Part shown: piece by piece, positions 1 to 4,726 of the stretch
Layout of the letters: each line of letters opens with the position of its first letter
How positions within the stretch are numbered: the stretch's first letter is position 1
NCBI GenBank assembly: GCA_902805985.1
Contig: CADCUW010000292.1
Coordinates: 1-5,684 of the forward strand
DNA: 5,684 nucleotides
Direction: 5' to 3'
From: an uncultured Rubrobacteraceae bacterium
GTDB taxonomy: Bacteria; Actinomycetota; Rubrobacteria; Rubrobacterales; Rubrobacteraceae
Made by a program: the position numbers and the translations under genes
Notes under the pieces: generated by a model
Database searches by the model: none
Told to the model about the DNA's origin: nothing
Seen by the model: only the letters and a program-made list of their open reading frames with translations

Positions 1-230
1 GCGTCTTCGTGGACCTGTGCTACCTCGGACGCCTCGTGCGCCCTGGGGGCGTGGTGTTCCTGGACGACTACCAGCTGCCGGCGGTGGAGCGGGCGGCGTC
101 TTTCTTCCTGAGGAACCTGGGCTGGGAGCTGGAGGAGGTATCGGAGTGGGACGAGCTGCACCAGTGGGCCGTGCTGCGCACCTCGACGGCTCCCGACGCG
201 AGGCCCTTCGGCTACTACGTGGATTTCTGA
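1..230 (+). CDS. Class I SAM-dependent methyltransferase, C-terminal part (5' end outside window)
   Basis: The reading frame is open from the first full codon (3-5) to a TGA at 228-230, so only the last 75 residues are visible. The GTG at 9 is an internal valine in the run VFVDLCYLGRLV, not a start. The diagnostic segment is RPGGVVFLDDY (visible residues 13-23): a hydrophobic strand after a PGG turn ending in acidic DD, as in the late Rossmann strands of Methyltransf_24-type enzymes. A helix and a tryptophan-rich strand follow (WDELHQWAVLR). Such enzymes move a methyl group from S-adenosylmethionine to a small molecule or sugar; the substrate cannot be told. The stop codon lies inside the first copy of the 35-bp repeat, so the last residues may not be the original terminus. 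A distant Rossmann-fold relative is the main alternative. Confidence 0.75.
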   Translation, partial: VFVDLCYLGRLVRPGGVVFLDDYQLPAVERAASFFLRNLGWELEEVSEWDELHQWAVLRTSTAPDARPFGYYVDF

Positions 231-254
231 GAACCCCCTCAGGCCGAAGTTCGC
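220..254 (+). repeat. 35-bp dispersed palindromic repeat, copy 1
   Basis: Core AGAACCCCC at 230-238 and right arm CGAAGTTCGC at 245-254. The left arm is weaker (TGGATTTCTGA at 220-230, 8 of 11 match to the consensus CGAACTTCYGA). It overlaps the methyltransferase stop codon (228-230). It lies at the convergent junction with the DUF805 gene. Confidence 0.85.
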
Positions 255-303
255 AGATCTCCACTTCTGCTAGCTTGGGTGGCTGGAGGACAAGAACGGG
301 GCC

Positions 304-678
304 TCAAACCACCTTGCCGGAGGCTTTCGGGTTCGGTCCGAACCTGTTCTCCCCCGGCGTGCCGTCCGACGCGGCGAACACCAGCAGCACTATCGTCCCG
401 ATCACGGGAACCAGGCCGATCAGCACCCACCAGCCCGTGCGGTCGATGTCGTGGAGCCTCCTCACGGACACCGCTATGCTCGGGATCAAGACCGCCAGCC
501 CGTAGATGCCTCCTAGCAGCCCCACGTTCGAGGAGCCGAAGGTGCCGAGCAGGGCGTCCACGGCCGACAGCACCAAGCTCACGATCAAGCTGAAGAGCAC
601 GAAGTACCAATATTCTTTGCGCCTGGACCTGCCGCCGAACACGGCGTACTTCTTGAGCGCCTCGATGTACCAACCCAT
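304..678 (-). CDS. DUF805 family inner-membrane protein
   Basis: This 124-residue protein matches the DUF805 pattern throughout. It opens with MGWYIEALKKYAVFGGR, then the family motif GRSRRKEYW (16-24). Hydrophobic segments lie at about 25-45, 52-72 and 83-103. The conserved RRLHDIDRTGWW is at 73-84 and the polar C-terminal signature GTPGENRFGPNP at 106-117. Length is normal for the family. The ATG at 678-676 is chosen because the family N-terminus begins exactly there and a GGGGAGG ribosome site (686-692 on the minus strand) precedes it by about 8 nt; a longer in-frame reading to 885 is composition-driven and runs through the next gene. The protein should sit in the cytoplasmic membrane. The family's function is unknown. 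It is convergent with the methyltransferase and bracketed by repeat copies 1 and 2. Confidence 0.93.
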   Translation of the reverse strand: MGWYIEALKKYAVFGGRSRRKEYWYFVLFSLIVSLVLSAVDALLGTFGSSNVGLLGGIYGLAVLIPSIAVSVRRLHDIDRTGWWVLIGLVPVIGTIVLLVFAASDGTPGENRFGPNPKASGKVV

Positions 679-738
679 CCGAAAACCTCCCCGTCGTCCA
701 AGACATCTCCGCCCGTAGCGGTAGGAGAACCCTAGCGC

Positions 739-756
739 GCGGGCGCCAACGCCCGC
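739..756 (-). terminator. Terminator-like hairpin between two minus-strand genes
   Basis: GCGGGCG (739-745) pairs perfectly with CGCCCGC (750-756) over a 4-nt loop. It lies between the end of the 803-1192 gene and the start of DUF805, both on the minus strand. No T-run follows, so it could be a weak terminator or a stabilising leader hairpin of DUF805. Confidence 0.45.
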
Positions 757-780
757 ATCCAGCAACGGGGTGATCTTTGG

Positions 781-815
781 CGAACTTCTCAGAACCCCCC
801 TTCTACGAGGTTGGG
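781..815 (+). repeat. 35-bp dispersed palindromic repeat, copy 2
   Basis: Left arm CGAACTTC at 781-788 is perfect and the core AGAACCCCC is at 791-799. The right arm is decayed to CGAGGTTGGG (806-815, 7 of 10 match). The TAG stop of the minus-strand gene (803-805) falls inside it. Alignment to the other copies needs no gaps. Confidence 0.8.
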
Positions 816-1192
816 TGAATAGGCCCCGGAAGGGTCCGCTCTGCAGCACCCCCCGCCTCTGCCCCGACGTGTTCTTCGGTTGCATCGAGGACCTCCAGCA
901 GCCCCTCCAGCGTCAGGCCGAAGGCCTCCCGCTTGCTGTCGCCGACCCTGATCCTCGCGGGGCGGCCGACCCCCGCGGGCAGCTCCACCCACGCCAGCAC
1001 GTCGCCCGAATCCGTCCAGCCGGGCGAGCCGCAGACGACCAGATGCGGGTCGAACCGCCCGAGCTCCGCGCCGAGGTCGGTTGGGGACGCAGTCGTACGC
1101 ACCTCGGTGTGCGGGCGCAGCAGTCCGATGCCGGCGGCGATGGCCTCCCGGTAGAAGCGGTACTCCTCTGCATAGGAAACCAGGACGCGCGT
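803..1192 (-). CDS. Unrecognised 129-residue protein, apparent ACG start (possible pseudogene)
   Basis: From an ACG codon at 1192-1190 the frame reads T-RVLVSYAEEYRFYREAIAAG, clearly protein-like with GC-ending codons. Upstream of it lie no in-frame ATG, GTG or TTG and no coding-like sequence. A purine-rich AAGAAGGGGGA about 9 nt before the ACG is a good ribosome site, so ACG sits where ATG is expected. The first standard start is GTG at 1102 (codon 31), which would drop the first strand and helix. The order looks like strand RVLVSY (2-7), helix to about 25, strand with EVR (30-32), helix, strand DPHLVVCG (48-55), then GDVLAWVELP and RIRVGDSKREAFGLTLEGLLEVLD, reminiscent of a receiver-like Rossmann fold, but I recognise no family. 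The last residues and stop come from repeat copy 2, so the tail may be foreign. It is either translated from ACG, started at 1102, or dead. Confidence 0.6.
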   Translation of the reverse strand, partial: TRVLVSYAEEYRFYREAIAAGIGLLRPHTEVRTTASPTDLGAELGRFDPHLVVCGSPGWTDSGDVLAWVELPAGVGRPARIRVGDSKREAFGLTLEGLLEVLDATEEHVGAEAGGAAERTLPGPIHPTS

Positions 1193-1218
1193 TGGGACCG
1201 TCCCCCTTCTTGAAGCTT

Positions 1219-1240
1219 GCCCCCGGAGCGTAACGGGGGC
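1219..1240 (-). other. GC hairpin just upstream of the 803-1192 gene
   Basis: GCCCCCG (1219-1225) pairs with CGGGGGC (1234-1240) over an 8-nt loop, 7 bp in all. On the minus strand it lies between the terminator hairpin of the 1304-1552 gene and the ribosome site of the 803-1192 gene. It has no T-run. It may be a leader hairpin or a second stop for readthrough. Confidence 0.4.
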
Positions 1241-1281
1241 GGGCGGCGCGGTCGCATGCCGGGTGGCACATCCTTACCGCT

Positions 1282-1299
1282 CGGAGGGTCTTCCCTCCG
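1282..1299 (-). terminator. Compact hairpin after the 1304-1552 gene
   Basis: CGGAGGG (1282-1288) and CCCTCCG (1293-1299) form a perfect 7-bp stem with a 4-nt loop, beginning 5 nt after the TAG stop of the minus-strand gene. The position is that of a rho-independent terminator, though no strong T-run follows on the minus strand. Confidence 0.6.
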
Positions 1300-1303
1300 G
1301 CCC

Positions 1304-1552
1304 CTAGCCGTCCGGCCCGTCCGCCCGGGCCGCGGCGAGGAGCCCCTCAAGCGCCTCCTTCCGGGCGAGCTCCCTGTCGGAGAGGCCCCTGCGCCGCCCC
1401 AGGCGCCCGAGATCCCCGAGCGCCTCCTCGACGAGCGGCCCGAGCCGCGCCAGGTGCTCGTCCCAGGCGGGCCCAGGCGACAGCGGCATCGCCTCGAGGG
1501 CCTCCCTCAGGTCCTCGCCAAGCTCCCACTCGTCTTCGCGCGCGTTGTGCAA
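1304..1552 (-). CDS. Small helical hypothetical protein, 82 residues
   Basis: I do not recognise this protein. Read from TTG at 1552-1550 it begins (M)HNAREDEWELGEDLREALEAMPL and continues through PAWDEHLARLGPLVEEALGDLGRL to RGLSDRELARKEALEGLLAAARADGPDG. It is almost entirely amphipathic helix rich in Glu, Arg, Leu and Ala, with breaks at about 24-29 and 56-58, has no cysteine, and is presumably soluble and cytoplasmic. TTG is chosen because GGGGGG lies about 7 nt upstream and the protein-like sequence starts there; the same frame stays open to 2752 but that part is arginine- and proline-rich, low-complexity translation of non-coding DNA. ATG at codon 22 is a shorter alternative. The C-terminal boundary is backed by the hairpin 5 nt beyond the stop. 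Confidence 0.6.
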   Translation of the reverse strand: MHNAREDEWELGEDLREALEAMPLSPGPAWDEHLARLGPLVEEALGDLGRLGRRRGLSDRELARKEALEGLLAAARADGPDG

Positions 1553-1909
1553 CCCTTTACCCCCCAAAGACCCGCGGGCGACGTGCCCGCTATCTCGGTG
1601 ACTTATGCTTCCTCGATCCCCGCCCGGTGTACCCCTGCAAGGCCTGCTACGTAAGTGGGCGGCTCGCCGGATCGGTCGCCCGGGCCCTCCCCTCCTTCCG
1701 GCATCTTCCCTCTCGACCGCCCGCGCTCGGCCCCCCGGGGGCCCGGGCCTCGTTGCCTTCCCGTGGGGAGTGTTCCCGGCCGGCGCAACCGGGAGGTGAC
1801 GGTCCCGCAACGATCCGGTAACGGTCCGCGGGCCGCCCGTAAGGGGGTGTGGCACCTTCGCGGGCCATCGTGCGGGGATGGAACCCGGTGCGCTGGGAAC
1901 GAGCCGGCG
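1553..1909. other. Non-coding stretch between divergent genes (left part)
   Basis: About 360 bases with no convincing gene on either strand. Open frames here give low-complexity Arg/Pro/Gly translations. It should hold the promoter of the minus-strand 1304-1552 gene, but I see no clear -35/-10 pair. The only local structure is a pair of direct repeats at 1795-1827 and a GC-rich near-palindrome at 1729-1743. Confidence 0.6.
1795..1827. repeat. Two direct repeats GGTRACGGTCC, 22 bp apart
   Basis: GGTGACGGTCC at 1795-1805 and GGTAACGGTCC at 1817-1827 differ at one base and are spaced 22 bp start to start, about two helical turns. Two such sites on one DNA face could bind a dimeric regulator, but no protein is known for them. 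Confidence 0.35.
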
Positions 1910-1944
1910 CGGACTTCTTAGAACCCCCTCAGTTCGAAGTTCGC
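1910..1944 (+). repeat. 35-bp dispersed palindromic repeat, copy 3
   Basis: Left arm CGGACTTC at 1910-1917, core AGAACCCCC at 1920-1928, right arm CGAAGTTCGC at 1935-1944. The arms still pair, with one G-T wobble. It sits alone in the long spacer between the minus-strand 1304-1552 gene and the ferritin-like gene. Confidence 0.85.
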
Positions 1945-2182
1945 GGGACGCCCCTTCCGCGCACCTCGGTGGACGGGACTTCCGGTTCGCTGCTGGGCTC
2001 GGCCGCTCCCTCGACGCCGCACTGATCCGGGCCACGCTCGACGACGTAGCAGATGGACCGGGTGTAAGGCCCGGCCGGGTAGAGGCTTCGAACCCCGCCC
2101 TACGAAAAACGCGGGCGCCTGGGGCGGGCGTGGCCAGTGGCGCGACCGGCTGCCGGGGGACGTCGACGGAAGGGGAAAGACG
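1945..2182. other. Upstream region of the ferritin-like gene
   Basis: Non-coding by codon character. It should contain the promoter and leader of the 2183 gene, but no good -35/-10 pair is visible. The only clear signal is a ribosome site AGGGGAAAG at 2171-2179, giving good spacing to the ATG at 2183. Confidence 0.5.
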
Positions 2183-2938
2183 ATGACCGAAGGAAGCCAA
2201 GCGGGCGCAATGAACAGGCAAGGAGGGCCGCTCTCGCGCAAAAGGTTCCTCGCAGGATCGGCCGCGCTGCTCGGTGGCGGCGCCTTGGCGGCGGCGCTCC
2301 CGAGGATGGCGCAGGCCCACGAAACCGGCGACCCGCCCTCGGACGTGGACGTCCTCAACTACGCGCTCACGCTCGAGCACCTGGAGTACGCTTTCTACCG
2401 CGACGGCCTGAGGAGGTTCGACGAGCAGGACTTCCGCTCGAGCAACATCTTCCGCGGGTCGGGCAACCGCCTGCGCAAGACCGTGTACGAGAATTTCGAG
2501 CGCATCCGCGAGCACGAGGACACCCACGTCGATACCCTCATCAGCGTGATCGAGAGCCTCGGCGGCGAGCCGGTGCCCGAAGCGACCTACAACTTCCGGA
2601 CGACCGCCTTCACCAGCGTGGAGAGGTTCGTCTCCGTGGCGCAGCTCCTGGAGAACACGGGGGTCTCGGCCTACGATGGGGCGATAGCCCACATAGAGGC
2701 GGCCGCGCTGCTGACGGCGGGGGCGACGATCGCCACGGTGGAGGCGCGCCACGCCTCCTACCTGAACCTCCTCAACGGCGACGTGCCGTTCCCTTCGGCC
2801 TTCGACGAGGCGGTCGCGCCTCGAGAGATCTGCCGGACGGTGGACGGGGCGTTCATCGTCTCTGCCCCTACGCCATACGGTCCCTACGAGAGCCTCGGCG
2901 CCCTGTGCGCCAGACTGCCCAACACCCCGACGCCGTAG
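2183..2938 (+). CDS. Tat-exported ferritin-like domain protein (Ferritin_2 type)
   Basis: This 251-residue protein has a Tat-type signal: SRKRFLAG at 18-25, a hydrophobic Ala/Gly/Leu stretch at 24-39, and a likely cleavage after AQA (43-45). Lys replaces the second Arg of the usual twin-Arg pair. The mature part is a four-helix ferritin-like domain. Candidate metal ligands are E65/E68 in LEHLEYAFY, E112 and H115 in HEDTHVD, E157 in AQLLENTG, and E187 and H190 in VEARHASY, i.e. two E-x-x-H pairs. The tail has the PFPSAFDEA and FIVSAP segments usual for Ferritin_2 proteins, a group that includes plant desiccation-related PCC13-62. A secreted diiron role in oxidative or drying stress is inferred; no reaction is proven for the family. 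ATG 2183 has the better ribosome site; ATG 2210 (Met10) would keep the whole Tat signal. It stands alone between repeat copies 3 and 4. Confidence 0.92.
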   Translation: MTEGSQAGAMNRQGGPLSRKRFLAGSAALLGGGALAAALPRMAQAHETGDPPSDVDVLNYALTLEHLEYAFYRDGLRRFDEQDFRSSNIFRGSGNRLRKTVYENFERIREHEDTHVDTLISVIESLGGEPVPEATYNFRTTAFTSVERFVSVAQLLENTGVSAYDGAIAHIEAAALLTAGATIATVEARHASYLNLLNGDVPFPSAFDEAVAPREICRTVDGAFIVSAPTPYGPYESLGALCARLPNTPTP

Positions 2939-2962
2939 CGGCCGTCGATAGCGGAACAGAGC

Positions 2963-2982
2963 GCGGGGCCAGAAGGTCCCGC
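2963..2982 (+). terminator. Hairpin after the ferritin-like gene
   Basis: GCGGGGCC (2963-2970) pairs with GGTCCCGC (2975-2982), 8 bp with one G-T wobble, over a tetraloop AGAA, 24 nt after the TAG stop. A pyrimidine-rich but T-poor tail follows. Probable terminator, backed up by the stronger hairpin further on. Confidence 0.6.
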
Positions 2983-2999
2983 CCCCTCTGCTTGCTCGC

Positions 3000-3034
3000 C
3001 GAACTTCCGAGTACCCCGTTAGGGCGAACTTCCG
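3000..3034 (+). repeat. 35-bp dispersed palindromic repeat, copy 4
   Basis: Left arm CGAACTTC at 3000-3007, core AGTACCCC at 3010-3017 (one change from consensus), right arm CGAACTTCCG at 3025-3034. The right arm differs from copy 5 by one G-to-C change, which makes the two arms locally direct instead of inverted and removes one stem pair. It lies between the two hairpins after the ferritin-like gene. Confidence 0.75.
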
Positions 3035-3076
3035 GGAATTAGCCTTCCACGCACTCGGGTGTATAGGGACTAGAGG

Positions 3077-3107
3077 AAGGGCCGGGGCACAACGTCCCGG
3101 CCCTTTT
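3077..3107 (+). terminator. Strong rho-independent terminator
   Basis: AAGGGCCGGG (3077-3086) pairs perfectly with CCCGGCCCTT (3096-3105) over a 9-nt loop, running into TTTT (3104-3107). It is the best terminator in the window. It reads on the plus strand for the ferritin-like transcript. It also lies 20 nt past the end of the convergent protease gene, where the stem alone may stop minus-strand transcription. Confidence 0.88.
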
Positions 3108-3127
3108 CATGCAACGTTGCCTGGCAC

Positions 3128-3901
3128 CTACAGGAACGACCTTACCCAGCGCAACACCACGGGTAGGTCGACCCGTTGGGCGTAACCGGCCCCCGCGCAC
3201 AAGGGACTCGGGCCGAAAGACTCCACGGCCACCACCGTTCTCGTGCCGGGGAGGAAGTGGGCCCCGCCAGAGTCGCCGAAGCAACCGCCTTCCCCGCCCT
3301 GCCCGGCGCTCGCGCCCTTGTACTTGAGGTAAACGTCCTTGCCGGCTGCGTTGCCGAGCCCACGAGTGCCGGTGAATTTCACGTTGGCCTTGTAGCGGAT
3401 GGCGACGTCGGTGGGCCGCGGGGGGCCGCCGCCTACCTCGAAGTCGCGTACGCCGTAGCCGACCAAGGTGAGCGTCTGGCCCGCCTCGAACCCTTCGACG
3501 ATACCGGCACGGGGCAACCGGCCGTATGCGTCCATCGACACCGGTTCGTCTAGTACCACCACCCCCACGTCGGGAGCGTAAGCTCCGGCCTGCGGATCGT
3601 ACGCCGGGTGGGTGTACGGCGTTCCCGTGAAGGCGTCATCGGGCTCGAAGTCGGCCCGCGACTCGAAGGTGACCCACACCTGCGAGCCCTCCTGCTCGAA
3701 GAACTCGGTGCAGTGGGCGGCCGTCAGGAAAACGGTGGGCGAGATGAGTGTTCCCGAGCACAGGCTCTCGTCGTTGTAGACCATGCCGACGTAGGGGTGG
3801 CGGTTGCGGTCGGGCTCGCCGTTTATGATGGCCTGCGCCGCCCCGCCCGCCAGCACGACGGCCAGCGCTATCGTCGCCATTAGCAGTACCGCTCTCCTCA
3901 T
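3128..3901 (-). CDS. Secreted S1 (chymotrypsin-fold) serine protease
   Basis: This 257-residue protein starts with a Sec signal peptide: MRR, a hydrophobic core at 4-19 and AQA at 22-24. A mature-type INGE (26-29) follows, equivalent to the IVGG N-terminus of trypsins, so little or no propeptide is present. The catalytic triad is H63 in LTAAHC, D111 in DVGVVVLDEP and S211 in GDSGG. Cysteine pairs C48-C64 and C207-C235 match the classic disulfides. The residue six before the serine (position 189 in chymotrypsin) is Gly205, not Asp, and S228-F229-G230 line the pocket, so cleavage after Arg/Lys is unlikely; an elastase- or chymotrypsin-like choice is inferred. ATG 3901-3899 is fixed by the signal peptide and a strong AAAGGAGG site (3908-3915, minus strand); a longer frame to 4051 adds 50 non-signal residues. 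It is convergent with the ferritin-like gene. Confidence 0.93.
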   Translation of the reverse strand: MRRAVLLMATIALAVVLAGGAAQAIINGEPDRNRHPYVGMVYNDESLCSGTLISPTVFLTAAHCTEFFEQEGSQVWVTFESRADFEPDDAFTGTPYTHPAYDPQAGAYAPDVGVVVLDEPVSMDAYGRLPRAGIVEGFEAGQTLTLVGYGVRDFEVGGGPPRPTDVAIRYKANVKFTGTRGLGNAAGKDVYLKYKGASAGQGGEGGCFGDSGGAHFLPGTRTVVAVESFGPSPLCAGAGYAQRVDLPVVLRWVRSFL

Positions 3902-3957
3902 CGCTCTCCTCCTTTGGGGAGCCTGCACAACAACGCGAAAACCGGCCACCACCGATC

Positions 3958-3979
3958 GGGAGGCATCGCCATGCCTCTC
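3958..3979 (-). other. Hairpin in the protease leader
   Basis: GAGGCAT (3960-3966) pairs perfectly with ATGCCTC (3971-3977) over a 4-nt loop, extended by a wobble and a G-C pair to 3958-3979. It lies about 57 nt upstream of the protease ATG and would be in its 5' leader if the promoter is further upstream. It matches no riboswitch class that I can recognise. Confidence 0.4.
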
Positions 3980-4063
3980 TCGTAGCGGTAGCCGGTCGCA
4001 CCACTGGCTCCCCGTGCCCCTTAGGTGCCAACGCTTCTTCTCGCGGGCCACGGTTCCTAGCCT

Positions 4064-4094
4064 CTACCCACCACAGGTAGCAGTTTTTCTGTGG
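4064..4094. other. Two overlapping, mutually exclusive small hairpins
   Basis: CTACC (4064-4068) can pair with GGTAG (4076-4080). CCACAG (4071-4076) can instead pair with CTGTGG (4089-4094). They share base 4076 and the second uses the loop of the first, so they cannot both form. A T5 run lies at 4084-4088. The site is in the divergent region between the protease and the 4190 gene, where promoters are expected. Confidence 0.3.
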
Positions 4095-4155
4095 GGCAGC
4101 GTAGCAAATTGTGCCGTTCGGTGCATCTGCGTTGGAGGAGCCACCATTCGGAGGA

Positions 4156-4190
4156 CGAACTTCCGAGAACCCCCTACAGGCGAAGTTCCG
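4156..4190 (+). repeat. 35-bp dispersed palindromic repeat, copy 5 (best preserved)
   Basis: Left arm CGAACTTC at 4156-4163, core AGAACCCCC at 4166-4174, right arm CGAAGTTCCG at 4181-4190. GAACTTC (4157-4163) and GAAGTTC (4182-4188) give a perfect 7-bp stem with an 18-nt loop. Its last base is the first base of the GTG start of the next gene. Confidence 0.88.
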
Positions 4191-4510
4191 TGAGCCACCG
4201 GCGCGACTCTGAGGTCGTCCCCCTGAGCGAGCTGCCCCACTTCAGGGACGGGCTGAGCTACCTCGCGCCCGGGGCGGAGGCCGCCACCGTCTGGGACCAC
4301 CACCAGAACCTCGTGCCCTTGCTGCGCGAGATGGGGCTGCAGGAGGGTATCGCGGTCACCAGCCGCTACGAGTCGCTCACCGGGGAGCCCTACGAGACAA
4401 TCTGGACGATCAACCCACTGCTGATTCCGGGAGGCCTCTACGCCCCCCAGAGCAGACGGGCGCCACGGGCTGAGCGATCCCCCGTCCCAACCGAGCGCTC
4501 CGGCCTATAA
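4190..4510 (+). CDS. Unrecognised 106-residue protein, possibly a truncated gene
   Basis: I do not recognise the family. From GTG 4190 the protein reads MSHRRDSEVVPLSELPHFRD, then GLSYLAPGAEAATVWDHHQN (21-40), LVPLLREMGLQEGIAVTSRYESL and TGEPYETIWTINPLLIP. That part has GC-ending codons and a normal soluble-protein mix, with no signal peptide or membrane segment. After about residue 84 the tail APQSRRAPRAERSPVPTERSGL turns Arg/Pro/Ser-rich and uses AGA, CCA, GCT and CGA codons, as if the real frame had been lost. The start touches the end of repeat copy 5 and has only a weak GGCGAAG ribosome site, itself made by the repeat, so the true 5' end may have been replaced. An intact small protein is possible; a gene fragment between the repeat and a degraded 3' end is about as likely. 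Confidence 0.55.
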   Translation: MSHRRDSEVVPLSELPHFRDGLSYLAPGAEAATVWDHHQNLVPLLREMGLQEGIAVTSRYESLTGEPYETIWTINPLLIPGGLYAPQSRRAPRAERSPVPTERSGL

Positions 4511-4580
4511 CCCCGGCCCCCGTTTACCGCCAGCTTTGATCGTCCCATTGGGCCCACACATTACAGCAAGGTCTCAATGG

Positions 4581-4701
4581 TGATGCTGCTGGCGAATTCG
4601 TCGAGGACGTCCGAAGAAGGACAAATCCTGGTCGATCCGGGCTCAAGAACGGCTCGAAGACGGTGCCCGGAAGCCTCGTTTGGAATTCGCCAACAGCATC
4701 A
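4581..4701. mobile_element. 121-bp MITE-like element with 19-bp terminal inverted repeats
   Basis: The left end TGATGCTGCTGGCGAATTC (4581-4599) is matched by the reverse complement of 4683-4701 at 18 of 19 positions (mismatch C4589 against A4693). Weaker inverted similarity continues inward (CGAGG at 4602-4606 with CCTCG at 4674-4678; TCCG at 4610-4613 with CGGA at 4668-4671). Both ends are flanked by ATGG (4577-4580 and 4702-4705), consistent with a 4-bp target duplication. The interior has no coding frame. The ends start TG and finish CA like many insertion sequences, so this is probably a non-autonomous derivative. A long hairpin RNA is the alternative. The local base composition is less GC-rich than the genes around it. 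Confidence 0.6.
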
Positions 4702-4726
4702 ATGGTCCCATGACCCCAGAACGCGC

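Noticed and set aside
714..724. CGTAGCGGTAG shared with 3981-3991, upstream of two minus-strand genes
   Set aside because: Several exact 11-mer matches are expected by chance in a window of this size, the distances to the start codons differ (about 35 and 79 nt), and the flanks do not match.
2078..2110. T-arm-like sequence (GGTTCGAAGCC on the minus strand), hinting at a tRNA or attachment-site remnant
   Set aside because: The stem pairs poorly and no acceptor, D-arm or anticodon arm can be found on either strand.
1304..2752. A 482-residue open frame on the minus strand
   Set aside because: Only the last 82 residues look like protein. The rest is Arg/Pro/Gly-rich, crosses repeat copy 3 and runs antisense through the ferritin-like gene; long open frames are expected by chance in high-GC DNA.
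2137..3042. A 301-residue plus-strand frame overlapping the ferritin-like gene
   Set aside because: It is an Arg-rich shifted frame of a gene with clear motifs in the correct frame.
3902..4051. Extending the protease N-terminus by 50 residues
   Set aside because: This would bury the signal peptide and ignore the strong ribosome site at 3908-3915.
220..4190. The 35-bp repeat as an integron attC or a CRISPR repeat
   Set aside because: It lacks the RYYYAAC and GTTRRRY core boxes of attC. Copies are 0.5-1.2 kb apart, not separated by short unique spacers.
4156..4190. The repeat arms as LexA (SOS) boxes
   Set aside because: The actinobacterial box needs GAAC and GTTC separated by four bases. 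Here the arms are CGAACTTC and CGAAGTTC about 17 bases apart.
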